A DNA stretch of 64,000 nt from Saccharum officinarum (Eukaryota > Streptophyta > Magnoliopsida > Poales > Poaceae): positions 6,227,831 to 6,291,830 of the forward strand of contig CM036231.1 in NCBI GenBank assembly GCA_020631735.1. The letters run 5' to 3'. The notes beneath the pieces were generated by a model, which saw nothing but the letters and a program-made list of their open reading frames with translations, did not search any database and was not told where the DNA came from. The translations under genes and the position numbers were made by a program. This document shows positions 35,215-45,507 of this stretch, in pieces. The first letter of the stretch is position 1. Every line of letters begins with the position of its first letter.

Positions 35215-36716
35215 TGATCGGACGCGTCCGATCGTTGAAGGTGCTTACTGGACTCTAACCGGACGCGGGCACTGTCGCGTCCGGTCGTTGCAAAGTGCGC
35301 GTCCGGTCATGTCGTTGCGCGCGTGATGCCATGCGATCGGCGCGTCCGGTCGTTGCCAGGGGCGCGTCTGGTCTTTGCTTCGCGGGCGCGCGGGTCAGTG
35401 CGATCGGCGCGTCCGGTCGTTCGAAGCGGCGCGTCCGGTCTTTTGACGGGCGCGTCCGGTCGTTGCCTGGGGCGCGTCCGGTCGTTGGTTTGACCGTTGG
35501 GGTCAGTGACCGTTGGAGGATCGGACGCGGTTGAGCGCGTCCGGTCAGTTATGACCGGCGCGTCCGGTCGTCCCGAAAAAGGACCCAGTGAAGGGGTAAC
35601 GGCTCTATTTGACCGTGGGGTTATAAATAGATGCCTTGGCCGGCCGTGGCCGGTAGCTGAGCACACTTTAGCCTTGGTGGCTTGTGTGGTAGTGCTTGGG
35701 AGCCCTCTAACTCACTCATGCTTGATAGTGTTCATCGGATCGAGTGAGAGAGCGATTCTAGTGCGATTGCATCGTGAGGTTGCATCGAGTGGCACTAGGT
35801 GATCGTGTTGCAAGCCGGTAGTGCTTGTTACTCTTGGAGGTTGCCACCTCCTAGATGGCTTGGTGGCTTGTGGCTCTGTCGAAGCTCGCAAGAAGATTGT
35901 GCGAGGCTCCGGAGAAGCTTTGTGAGGGGGATTGTGCTCACCCGCGGGGATCACGAAGAGCAACTCTAGTTGAGCGTGTCATTGAGTTACCTCACTTGAG
36001 AGTGGTGTCTTGCGGTGCCTTGCGGGGCGTGCCTTGAGGGGCAAGTGACTTGAGGGTCACACCGAGGAACCATCTAAGTGTTGGTCGACACAACGGGGAC
36101 GTAGCTTGGTGGCAACCAAGTGAACCTCGGGAGAAAATCACCGTGTCAACTTTGTCTACTCTTCTCGGTGGTTTGCATTCATGCAACACAAGCTTGTATT
36201 TACTTTCATATATACTTGTGCTTGTGTAGTTGCTCTCGTAACTAGTTTGCTTGTGTAGCTTGCTAGTTATCTTCTTGCTTGTGTAGCTAGAAGCTCCCGC
36301 TTGCGTGAATAATTTGGTTTATGTAACCTTGTTAGTCACATTGCTTAGTTTGTGTAGCTAAGTGATTTGCGCTCTCTAATTTGGCATTAGTTGCCTTGTT
36401 ATTGAGCATTGCTAGTGAGCTTAGGCTTTGTGCGCTTTGCTTACTAGAATTGTGTAGGAGCTCCTTCTTGCTTGCAAAGTACTAGTGCATAGGTTTGTGT
36501 GACCTTGCTCAAGAATTAAATAGGAGAGCTCTTGCTAAGGAAAGCATCTTAGTTGCTTAATTAGGATCTTTGTGAGGTGCTTGTGAACTTAGTTAGAGGG
36601 GTGTAGTCTTGGCTAGACCGATAAGTTTAATTCCGCATTTGTTTTGGTTAGCCAACTCGTTTAAGTTTTAGAAAGGACTATTCACCCCCCCTCTAGTCCG
36701 CCATCTCGACCCTACA
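35215..36716 (+). repeat. 3' LTR of the gag-only element, missing its first ~1.04 kb
   Basis: It aligns with 28742-30244 of the 5' LTR and so lacks the LTR start and the polypurine tract. It retains much of the GTCCGGTC array and TATAAATA at 35622-35629. The junction near 35215 has only a few bases shared with the interior, suggesting an illegitimate deletion. Confidence 0.88.
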
Positions 36717-36721
36717 CACGA

Positions 36722-38097
36722 GCAATTTACTAACGTTGCCTTTGGCGCTTCGCCGAGGTAGGCACAAACCCCTCACAATCACCGGAGGTGGCCAAGAACA
36801 ATCACCAACTCTTGCCAACGCCTCCAAGCTGCTCCAAGCCGTCTAGGTGGCGACAACCACCAAGAGAAACAAGAATCCCACAGCAAATCAACCACCAAGT
36901 GCCAACTAGATGCAATCTCACAATGCAAATACACTTGGATCACTCAATCTCACTTCGAATATGCAAAGAAGCAAGAGAGATGAGTGGGAGGGGAGTTGCT
37001 TAGCTCAAAGTGCTCACAAGTATGTCAAATGTTCAAGAGTATGCGAGAGAGAGAGCCATGAGCCGGCCAACGAGTATTTATAGACGTACCCCTTTGAATA
37101 TAACCGTTAGAAACTTAAACAGCCGAAATCGTGCTGACCGGACGCGCTGGTCACACTGACCGGACACGCAGGTCGCACAACGGCTAGCTGCGAAGCAACG
37201 ACCGGACGCGCTGGTCGCGCAGACCGGACGCGCTGGAATCGACCGGACGCGCTGGTCCCGTAACTGACCGGACGCGCTGGTCAAGCCTGAGTAGCGCACA
37301 ACGAAACATCGACCGGACGCGCTGTAGAACTGACCGGATGCCACAGTGCCAACGTCCGGTTAGAGTCCAGTAAGCTCCCTGAACGACCGGACGCGTTCGG
37401 TCGACAGTGACCAGACGCGCTGCGCGTCCGATCATCAAACTGAAATACGCGCAGACACTGAACACTGACCGGACGCGTCCGGTCAACCAGAGACCGCGTC
37501 CGGTTCAGCGTCCGGTCACCTCTGTAACCTCCGTTCACTTCCATTTCTTTTCTGACTTCCGGTGTAATGGAAAATAGTCGTTTCAACTCCTCGAAAACGC
37601 CTGAATCCCGCCTCGCAAGCTCGGCGGGAGGGAGAGAGGACCCCAAACCCTCTCTACCGCTCAAACTCTATCGCCTTCGCAAACGTGCTAACACCACCAA
37701 GTGATCTTCATCATGTGTGAGTGTGTTAGCATTTTCACAATCATTTTTCGAGGCGATATTAGTTCTATCCAAATGCATATGGTTATGAAATGCACATCTA
37801 GAGGCACTTAGGAGTTCGATAGCCGCATCATTCCCCTCTTTATAGTACGGCTATCTATCCTATAATGTAACCACACCCACTAGGTGTCTTGGTTACTAAA
37901 ACACAACCCTTAAGCATATACCTTTGCCTTGATCACGTAGGGTTGCGTCCAAATCCAAGTGTGGCCATCATGATCACCATGTCCATCTTGCCACTAACCT
38001 TGGAATGTACTAATCCTCATATGCTACTTATAACTTAGGCATAGGATCAGTACTTAGACATTGTCACTAATTACCAACACCAAACATAGAACTTTCA
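36722..38097 (-). repeat. Solo LTR B, minus strand, second part
   Basis: It continues the LTR split at 27702; the bases 36717-36721 are the CACGA duplication. It carries the family array in reverse (GACCGGACGCGCTGG units, 37135-37515) and ends with the reverse complement of the LTR start (accaaacatagaactttca). The ATGTC duplication follows. Confidence 0.85.
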
Positions 38098-38790
38098 ATG
38101 TCCCATATCTTAGTGTCATTGGAGCACTTATGTATCTTGCTAATAGCACTCAGCCGAATATTGCATTTGTAGCAAACTTGCTGGTAAGACATAGTGCTGA
38201 ACCTACCAAACATCATTGGGTAGGAGTTAAAACCATTTCAAGATATCTCAATGGTACTAGAGATCTTGGATTATTCTATAGTAGAAATCAAGATCCAATT
38301 TTGTTAGGATATACAGATGCTGGTTATTTATCAGATCCCCACAATGGCAGATCACAAATAGGCTTTGTATTCTGGCAAGGTGGAACAGCAATATCTTGAA
38401 AGTCTTCAAAGCAGACTTCGGTGTCTACTTCCACCAATCATTCTGAAATAATTGATTTATATGAAGCATCACGCGAATGTGTATGGCTTCGCAGAATGAT
38501 AAACCACATAATACAATCATGTGGTATTGGTGCACTTGAGATACCAACCATTATCTTTGAGGATAATTTGGCATGGGTTACACAAATAGAATCAGGTTAT
38601 ATTAAGAGTAACATGACTATGCATATTTTCCCAAGCTATTCTATCCCATGAGTTCCAAAAGAATGGAGAAATTAAAATCTTGCAAACCAAGTCATGTGAT
38701 AATCTAGCAGATTTATTCACAAAATCTCTACCATACTCCGCATTCTGTAAATGTGTTGAGGGCATTAGTATGAGAAGACTTAGAAACTTG
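38098..38790 (+). pseudogene. copia RT end and RNase H remnant, second part
   Basis: This continues the old copia polyprotein. YLSVIGALMYLANSTQPNIAF and HWVGVKTISRYLNGTRDLGLF are the RT/RNase H junction motifs. The RNase H segment reads GYTDAGYLSDPHNGRSQIGF and then, past a stop, STSTNHSEIIDLYEASRECVWL, where the usual acidic residue pattern is altered. Stops at about 38397 and 38649 break it. Confidence 0.8.
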
Positions 38791-39224
38791 CAAGAATCAG
38801 GAGGAGAATCCCTCTAAAATATAACCTATTTTAAATATCACATTACACTCTTTTTTCCTTTATATGAGTTTTACTATCCTAGAGTTTTCTCACATAAAGT
38901 TTTTAATGAGATAATGTTAACACATAGTAAATATCATATTATCTATTTTTCCTCACAGAGGTTTTCGAAGATAATATTTATGAAATATTGATCTTTGATC
39001 AAATTGTTTTTAGACTATATCTTTGGGAACACCTAAAGGGTCTATTACCATTGGAAATAATATATATCATGGTGTTTCTCCTTATTTTTCCTACTGTATT
39101 TTAAGAAGTTTTGCCTGGTATATCAGTTTACTTTGGTTTTTTTCCCACAGGGTTTTTCCAAAGCTTCGAGATGATGACTGATGAACAAACAAAGATGTCT
39201 ACAGGAACCAATTGATCAAGGGAG

Positions 39225-39399
39225 TGTTAAGATTAAATAAATTATGATCAATTAGTTAATCGCATCATTAGCAACTCCTAATGATGGTTTACTGTAGAGA
39301 CATCTTTAGATCCCGTAGAGACACCTTTTGGCTAAATGTACACTGTTCATCAATCAATACACACGGTCATTTCATCCATCGACATATTTTCTTCTAACA
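39225..39399 (+). repeat. 3' LTR of the old copia element, internally deleted
   Basis: 175 bp, beginning TGTTAAGATT and ending TCTAACA, preceded by a purine tract (caagggag, 39217-39224). It lacks the middle of the 5' LTR, including its TATA region. Confidence 0.8.
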
Positions 39400-40024
39400 A
39401 ATGTCACATCTGCCGTGTCGCGAGGGGATTAGGAATTTAGGATGTGGCCATGTGGAAGTGGGAGCGGCCGAGCCGAGTGGGACACACACGTGGTACCCTA
39501 AATCGACGGGTCGTGGACACAAGCGCGGTCCGCCACGGCAAAGCGTCTGCTGCCGTTCTCCCCGTCTGCCTTTACGCGGGTGACCCATGTTGTGCCACTG
39601 TCGACGCCGCCGGTGCCCGCTGGCACGCGAATGGCAAACGATCGGTCAATTTGCCGTAGAACATGGGGTCTGATTTTTCAATGTACCGGAATACTGGGAT
39701 GCTGCATCGGCCCCGTTCACTTTTAGGTCAGTCTCAATGGGGTTTCATTAGAGTTTCATTGACATTAATTATGCTGATGTGGCACCATATTAATGAAGAG
39801 AGAGATTATAAGAATTTTATTAGAGTAGAGAGAGTTTCATGGGGATGAAACTCTTCTACACTGTTTCTAAAATATGGATGTGTTGAAAACAGTAATCTAA
39901 AATCTCCACTGAGTAGTAGTACTCCTACTTGTCTATCTACTCGAATATTTCCCTTTCTGTTTCACAGACGACGCCGTTTGATTGGAGTTGAGGATTTCAG
40001 TCAAGGACGCCACTTCATTGCATT
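39400..40024. other. Intergenic with a MITE-like fragment
   Basis: No gene is supported; GC-rich open frames at 39394-39659 overlap on both strands. From about 39725 to 39945 the sequence 'gtctcaatggggtttcatt ... gttcatggggatgaaac' looks like a MITE with inverted ATGGGGTTTCAT-type parts. Confidence 0.4.
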
Positions 40025-40032
40025 GGCTAGAC

Positions 40033-41501
40033 TATAGTTGCAAACGGCGACGGGCATGCCACGAGCCCGCTGGGCTGCCTGCGCCGCAGGCCTGCCTTAG
40101 CTCGTGCCGTAAGCCCGCATACCCGACGCGGGTTTATGCGGCTAATACGCATCGTCCGGCGGGCGCCGCAAACCCGTCTCGACTCGATGCAGCGAAGTGC
40201 GAACCTCCCTCCCCCTCCGCCGCCGCCGCCTCTGCTTCCACGGCCGGCTAATACGCACTCTTCCAGCATTGCGCTGCTGGACCACTTCGGGCTCCCATGC
40301 TTGAAGCTGCTGGGTGCCCTGGCGTCTGGTTTCTTGTGCCTCATCTTGTTCTGAAATTTCGACAGAAACGTCAGGTACCTCTCCCATGTCTTCTTTGGAA
40401 GAGCGTTTGGACCTGCTGCTCTGTTCATGTTTCGACAGAAACTGCTGCTCTGTTCATGTTTCGATCCGTGGCCTGCTTCTCCCCTGATCTGACATGAGAA
40501 TTGACAACGGTTCAGGCTTGAGATGCAGCGTGTAGATGTGTGATAAAATGATGGCATGGTTAAGATTTGATGGGGATGAAAGAATGCCATGTGAATGTAC
40601 AGAGCTTCTGAAATCTGAATGGGAGGGTACACCAAGGTCACCTTGGACTCGTCCTGGTGAGGAGCGCAAGCAGCCCTCCCAGAGCAACCCTTCTTCGTCA
40701 TCTCAATCTCACACCGGCGAAAACAGAGGAGGAAGAGCTACACTTCACAAAATGTTAGTGAGGCTGTGTTCACTTCTCATGCCAACCCAAAATATTTCCT
40801 CTTCCACCTATCACATCGAATCTTTCGACGCATACATGGAGCATTAAATATAGGTAAAAAAGATAACTAATTGCATAGTTTGTCTGTAAATGTCGGGACG
40901 AATCTTTTGAGCCTAGTTAGTCTATGATTTGACAAATTTTGTCAAATAACAACGAAAGATGCTACAGTAACTTTTCACCTACTTTTCGCGAAGTGAACAC
41001 ACCCTGAGTTAGTCTCATAAATTGGTTTATTTGACAAGTAGTGGCCTCATCACAAAAGTCAGCCATAAGTACAACCGCTACAACTTGCATGCATCGACAA
41101 GGTGTGAACTTACATGCGCATAAAAGATGTTAACTTGCATGTTTTTCTGATAACTCATGAATGGTGAAAAAATGAAAAAAAAAAATCAACCACATACTCC
41201 TAACGATACATAGTATTTTGTGTAATTTACGTATATTTTTTAGCTAACATATGGATCACCAGTGAAATTTGTGAAGTAAATAAGAAAATGAACACACACG
41301 TACACAACCAGAGTCACTAGATTCTCATTTCCATGCAACCAGCAAGTTCATGCGAGAAACGGGGTTGCGGGCTTGCGGCCGCCGTGAGAAACACCGCATG
41401 CGTCGCGGCTGAAAACGGGCCACCGCACAAGCCCGCGAACGAGGATGCGGCGCTTGCGGACGCGGGACGGGCTGCCCGCCGCCGCGCCGTTTGCAAGTAT
41501 A
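40033..41501. mobile_element. Non-autonomous hAT-like element, 8-bp TSD
   Basis: The ends are TATAGTTGCAAACGGCG and (reverse complement of the right end) TATACTTGCAAACGGCG, flanked on both sides by GGCTAGAC (40025-40032 and 41502-41509). The 8-bp duplication and the TTGCAAACGG end are typical of hAT. The subterminal parts are GC-rich. No transposase frame is visible. A MITE (40762-41004) sits inside it. Open frames at 40027-40847 have no recognisable motifs. Confidence 0.75.
40762..41004. mobile_element. MITE with GGCTGTGTTCACTTC ends, nested in the hAT-like element
   Basis: The inverted ends are GGCTGTGTTCACTT and AAGTGAACACACCC. Inner motifs 'gcctagttagtctatgatttgaca' and 'tcttttgagcc' belong to the same group as the copies at 47 and 53-55 kb. 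TGA flanks both sides. Non-coding. Confidence 0.7.
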
Positions 41502-41509
41502 GGCTAGAC

Positions 41510-41553
41510 AGCCAAAGTCAATGAGTACCGGAGCCAAAGTCAATGAGTACCGG
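41510..41553 (+). repeat. Perfect 22-bp tandem duplication
   Basis: The unit agccaaagtcaatgagtacc-gg occurs twice in a row without mismatch and starts directly after the right target-site duplication of the hAT-like element. Confidence 0.95.
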
Positions 41554-41752
41554 ACGGGCTGCTGTCCTTCTTCCTTCGCAGTAAAATCGCTTCGGTCCAA
41601 CTGTGCAGCGCCCAGCAGGTTGCCATGTGCGACATGCCCAAGCTATTGCCAGTGTCGCTCGATGTACTAAGAAAACGAGGGAGCACGTGTTCCGGTGCAT
41701 GCTTATTGCTGAGATCCGGGTGATTGTTCGTGTATTCATTATCTGCGTGGCC

Positions 41753-42912
41753 AGCGCCCGAATATCCGGACGCTAGCCCCCGTCCGGACGCCGCGCTGAT
41801 GCCCGCCGTCCTGTGTCCCGCCTCTGTACGCCCACATCTCGCCTGCTGCTCCCGCCCACAAGCACGTGGGGGCTGCCCGTGCCAGTGGGGACCTCCTCCA
41901 CCTACGCTCGCTTTCCGCGCCTGATACCGAGACGAGACAGCAGAAAAGGAGAGGATGGAGATGCAACACCCGATCTAGTTTTGAAATATCTAGATGCAAC
42001 AATTGTAACATACGTCTGAAAAACAAATGAAACATTTGAAATATGCATTTGAAATACTTGTAAAAACACCTGCAAAAACACTTGAAACCATTGTAAAAAT
42101 ATACGCAACATAAAAATAAAACACTTATATCATATGATTGAGAACATATGCAACATCCAGATAAACATGCTTGCAACATACGCCAGAAAAACGGATAAAA
42201 CATTAAGAACAGGAGCTTGCAACAAACGTATACAACCATTGCAATATGGGTAACATTCCCTATCTACTTTTGCAACATCCGTATGAAACATTTAAAACAA
42301 TTGAAACAGACACTTGCAACATGCTTGCAAGGCTAGCGCCCGAGCGCTGCGCCTCAGAGGTGGTCGCGAGCCTGAGCCTGGCCGGAGCAGCGGCCGTGCC
42401 TCCCTGCTCATGCTCACGTTGGGAGGACAAGGACGGTTGTCGCTTGAAGTGTTGCTCCTCTTCCTCACTCTCCTCTTCGTCCACACCGCCGTAGTAGTCG
42501 CCCGCAGCGGCGGCAGGCAGGCCTTTGCTTCTCCTCCTCTGCCGACACGGCCTCACGGTGGTTCTGCTGGCGGTGGCGGTGGCCGCGATCGTCACCACCC
42601 TCTATCGCGATGCTCTTCTTGGAGGAGGAAGAGGAGTGCGTGAGGGGCTCGTCGGAGCGGAGGAATCCTCCTCTCCACAGGAGATAGAGGTGCCACGGGG
42701 GATGGGGGCCCCGCGGGGGATGGCGGCGGCGGCGCGCCAGAGTGGGAGGCGGCGGCGTGGTGGATTTGGATGGTCAGACGGCCGCACGTGCCGTGCAGCC
42801 GCGACGCAGTGGGTGGAGCGAGCTTTCCGTGGGGATTTGATTTCTTATTTCTTATTTTTAGGCGAGCGGAGTGCGGCAGTGGGTAAAGCGAGGCGTCCGA
42901 CCTTCCAGACTT
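41753..42912. mobile_element. Non-autonomous DNA element, CGTCCGGACGC ends (copy 2, inverted)
   Basis: The left end AGCGCCCGAATATCCGGACGC is followed by CCCCCGTCCGGACGCC, like the reversed right end of the element at 4428-5858. The interior holds repeats of 'cttgcaacat', 'gaaacattt' and 'gcaaaaacacttgaaacc' (41990-42320), the reverse-strand counterparts of the first copy's repeats. The right end (gaggcgtccgaccttccagac) is less well matched, so that edge is approximate. The open frames in 42246-42917 are GC-driven. Confidence 0.45.
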
Positions 42913-43579
42913 CTTAATAGTAGCATTACTGTTTCATTAGTGGACTTCGAAGTAATGTCGCCTTTTTTATATGGAGGTCTCTATTTAAGTTTTTTTTGTC
43001 ACATGGAGCCATGGAAGTTTAAGTAATTGGATTTATAAGAGCAACTTCAAGAGACTCTTTATATCCTTGCTAATTTATGAGAATAAAGATTTTAGTGAAA
43101 AATACTCTCTAATAACCTCTTTAATTGAATCTCCAAATATATACATCCTCTATTTAGGATTTCTTGATAGCCAAAGTTGGAGAGCAATGACACGCGATAT
43201 AGAAAAATTGTTGAATGGTATAAAGATATAGGAAGCGAATTTTACTCAAATAACTCTACAAATTTTGATGAGAGAGTAAATTTTAGAAAGACTCACGGAG
43301 ATGTTCTCACAAGTTGGTTCAGTGCAATCTTGGGGCACCCCTTTGTATCTAAAGCCATTTTTTAATCTAGTTGGGCTATCACGTTGGGCTAGGCTCATTT
43401 CTACCCTTTTAATCGATGATTGAACCATTAGGCCCATTCAGAATGAAGCCTAGACAGGCCATGTTTTGGGTTTTTTTCATTCCTTTTCTCGAATTTTCAC
43501 TTTCTCTGAAATAAATTTCTTCATTCTCTTCTGTCCACTTAAGGCTAATTTGTTACTTTAGGGTATCGTTTAGCTCTTT
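42913..43579. other. Intergenic, MITE-like AT-rich sequence
   Basis: From about 43035, 'agagcaacttcaagagactc' and 'ctctaataacctctttaattgaatctcc' look like a MITE, possibly with its other half at 43230-43320. No gene is supported. Confidence 0.35.
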
Positions 43580-44240
43580 TTAAAAAAAATAAAGGAAGTT
43601 TATTTTATCAAACAAATGAAAATGACCCAGTCTCTACATCAGGCGATTTGTGTGACCGATAATTATTACATAATTGTACTCTGGGTAGACTCCGTCGCCC
43701 GCAAAGTAAGCACACCTAAACAGCCAACAAAACTACTGAGATAAAGCAAATAGTTTATCATAGACTTAGCCTATTGCTAAACCCCCAACCATGCTTGACA
43801 AAGATTTTCATTGTCAAGGTTTATTTCCAAAAGACGACATGCATTTCGCAGGGAGCTTCGCTCCTCCTCCTTTTGGAACAGCGACACATCTTGATATAGT
43901 GTGTACCCCTATATATGACCTGCATTACAGAACAAATTGGTGTTTCATTAGATACAACATTGTTCTGGCTTAACCATATGGCCCAACACATGGCACCTGC
44001 TCCACACAAAAACTAGATAAATATTGTGTGTCGTTAAATTATGTCACCAGGTAATAAACATACGAGCAACACTTAGGGGGTTTTAGACCAAAAGTTATCT
44101 CCATTAAACGCAAGACAAACTTAGCAATCACTCAATCGAAGAAAAGTTGTTGTATAGTTTCTAAATTATTAACGTACAAAACCAATACTTCTCATTTCCA
44201 TGCCAATTTCTTTTTGGATTACTACGTGCTTCTAATTCGA
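43580..44240 (-). pseudogene. LINE reverse-transcriptase zinc-binding (zf-RVT) remnant
   Basis: On the minus strand the translation shows, across several stops and shifts, a pattern I recognise from the C-terminal zf-RVT region of plant LINE ORF2: ETIQQLFFDC, then IAKFVWRLM and ITFGLKPP (about 44060-44160), followed by AMCWAIWLSQNNVVSNETP (about 43930-43990) and RGTHYI. A 3' flank with aaataaacttcctttattt and poly-A lies near 43580. Only the end of ORF2 remains. Confidence 0.65.
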
Positions 44241-44800
44241 AAATTAAGTATATCATCGATGTTTGGTTATTGGAGCTGTAGTAGTTATCTACATTTGTGT
44301 ACACTAGTGCGTGTCATATGTGATGAACATGATACTTATATTCAGACAAATGTAAGACTTTGGACTGCTAGGATCTCCCACATTCTCCAAGAACTCATGA
44401 GAATTCCTCCAATCATCAAGATTGGGTAGGTGTAGCCGGCTACAAAGAGTAGCAAGTTTCGAGCGTCGCTTGACCAAGACCAAGCCTAAACTATAGCTAG
44501 ATGCACAATTGTTACTCTCCTCACACTAACGACGCCCTTAATAAAACTTTGCAAATCACTTTACGTGCTACAGTTCAAATTGCTGTTTCTTTTTGCGACC
44601 CTAGCCATCCAAAGTCTAACACATGGAAATATGGAATTGTTTTTTTTTTTGAGAAATGGAAATATGGAATTGTTGTGTGTGCCAAGTAAGTTTTCTAGGG
44701 CCCAAAACGCACAATAAAAAGGCCTCTGGTGCCTGGTGGTAACCCGCGCTAGCTGTTGGACGCAATAATGGACCGATTTTACTGACGAACTTGTCCAGTA
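44241..44800. other. Intergenic; contains a micro-retroposition
   Basis: No gene is seen. A 19-bp direct repeat (44623-44641 and 44656-44674) flanks a 14-base insert tttttttttgagaa, as expected for a severely truncated LINE tail. Confidence 0.5.
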
Positions 44801-44808
44801 TGAACCGA

Positions 44809-44960
44809 TGGGCCAAAAACAACTTCAAACACCAGCAGGCCAGGCAACAAAGCCCAATACTTGGGTCATCCGTATCCGTCCGCTCATCTCAAATCAACGG
44901 CTCAGATCCACTGCAAACGGCGAAACCCTAGCCCCAGCTCGCCCGCCTCTCCTATAAGTA
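44809..44960 (+). promoter_or_regulatory. RPS17 promoter: site-II-like, telo-box, TATA
   Basis: TGGGCC (44809-44814) and GCCCA (44852-44856) are site-II-like. AAACCCTA (44923-44930) is a telo-box. TATAAGTA (44953-44960) is a TATA box. This trio is typical of plant ribosomal-protein genes, where it drives growth-linked expression. Transcription probably starts about 30 bp after the TATA, leaving a CT-rich leader before the ATG at 45079. Confidence 0.7.
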
Positions 44961-45078
44961 GCTCCCCTCTCTCTCCTACCCCAAATCCTTGCCCAACTCC
45001 TCGCGCCGCCGCCACCACCACCACTGCCCCAGCGCCCAGCCGCCGCCGGAGAAGAGGAGGGAGCCAGCGCCAGCCGCC

Positions 45079-45507
45079 ATGGGTCGCGTCCGCACCAAGA
45101 CCGTGAAGAAGACCTCCAGGCAGGTGATCGAGAAGTACTACTCCCGGATGACCCTCGACTTCCACACCAACAAAAAGGTGCTGGAGGAGGTCTCCATCCT
45201 GCCGTCGAAGCGCCTCCGCAACAAGGTGGCGGGCTTCACCACCCACCTCATGCGCCGCATCCAGCGGGGCCCCGTCCGCGGCATCTCGCTCAAGCTGCAG
45301 GAGGAGGAGCGCGAGCGCCGCATGGACTTCGTCCCGGAGAAGTCGGCGCTCGAGGTCGAGGAGATCCGCGTCGACAAGGAGACCATGGAGATGCTCGCGG
45401 CCCTCGGCATGGCCGACCTCCCCGGCGTCGAGCGCCAGCAAGAGGTCTCCAACGCCCCCGCCTTCGGCCGCCCGCAGTACGGTGGTCCCCGCCGTGACCG
45501 CGTCTAG
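45079..45507 (+). CDS. RPS17: Cytosolic 40S ribosomal protein S17 (eS17)
   Basis: 142 residues, uninterrupted. The N-terminus [20 protein letters not shown], the FHTNKKV and [17 protein letters not shown] segment (here [13 protein letters not shown], about residues 48-60), [20 protein letters not shown] and the C-terminal FGRPQYGG region are diagnostic of eukaryotic eS17. eS17 is a structural protein of the small ribosomal subunit. Length is normal for plants (about 140). The ATG was chosen because the upstream 30 codons of the same frame (from 44989) are Pro/His/Arg-rich leader, whereas MGRVRTK is the universal start. The gene appears intronless. It stands alone between transposon remnants, with a ribosomal-protein-type promoter. 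High GC3 fits grass housekeeping genes. It looks functional. Confidence 0.97.
   Translation: MGRVRTKTVKKTSRQVIEKYYSRMTLDFHTNKKVLEEVSILPSKRLRNKVAGFTTHLMRRIQRGPVRGISLKLQEEERERRMDFVPEKSALEVEEIRVDKETMEMLAALGMADLPGVERQQEVSNAPAFGRPQYGGPRRDRV

Larger units (their letters stand above)
27703..36716 (+). mobile_element. Gag-only non-autonomous copia element (SIRE/Maximus-like)
   Basis: It is flanked by CACGA on both sides (27698-27702 and 36717-36721). Order: full 5' LTR, primer-binding site, gag with four zinc knuckles, 2.9 kb of non-coding AT-rich sequence, and a 5'-truncated 3' LTR. No protease, integrase, RT or RNase H is present. Lineage clues are the TGGTATTAGAGCC primer site, the knuckle-rich gag and purine runs such as GATGACAAAGGGGGAG (about 34867). 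The two LTR copies differ at about fifteen sites over the shared 1.5 kb by eye, so insertion was recent. Without pol it must have been mobilised by another element's enzymes, or lost pol after insertion. Confidence 0.85.
17492..39399 (+). mobile_element. Old Ty1/copia element interrupted by later insertions
   Basis: A copia element with domain order gag, protease, integrase, RT and RNase H on the plus strand, framed by LTRs that begin TGTTAAGATT and end CTTCTAACA. Removing the inserted sequences (23193-25642 and 27150-38097, with duplicated bases) leaves about 8.5 kb. The flanking pentamers AGTGC (17487-17491) and AATGT (39400-39404) agree at three of five positions and differ only by transitions, as an aged target-site duplication would. 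Many stops and changed catalytic residues show it is dead. Confidence 0.85.

Noticed and set aside
44902..45441. 179-codon minus-strand frame opposite RPS17
   Set aside because: Mirror of the GC-rich RPS17 codons; no independent support.
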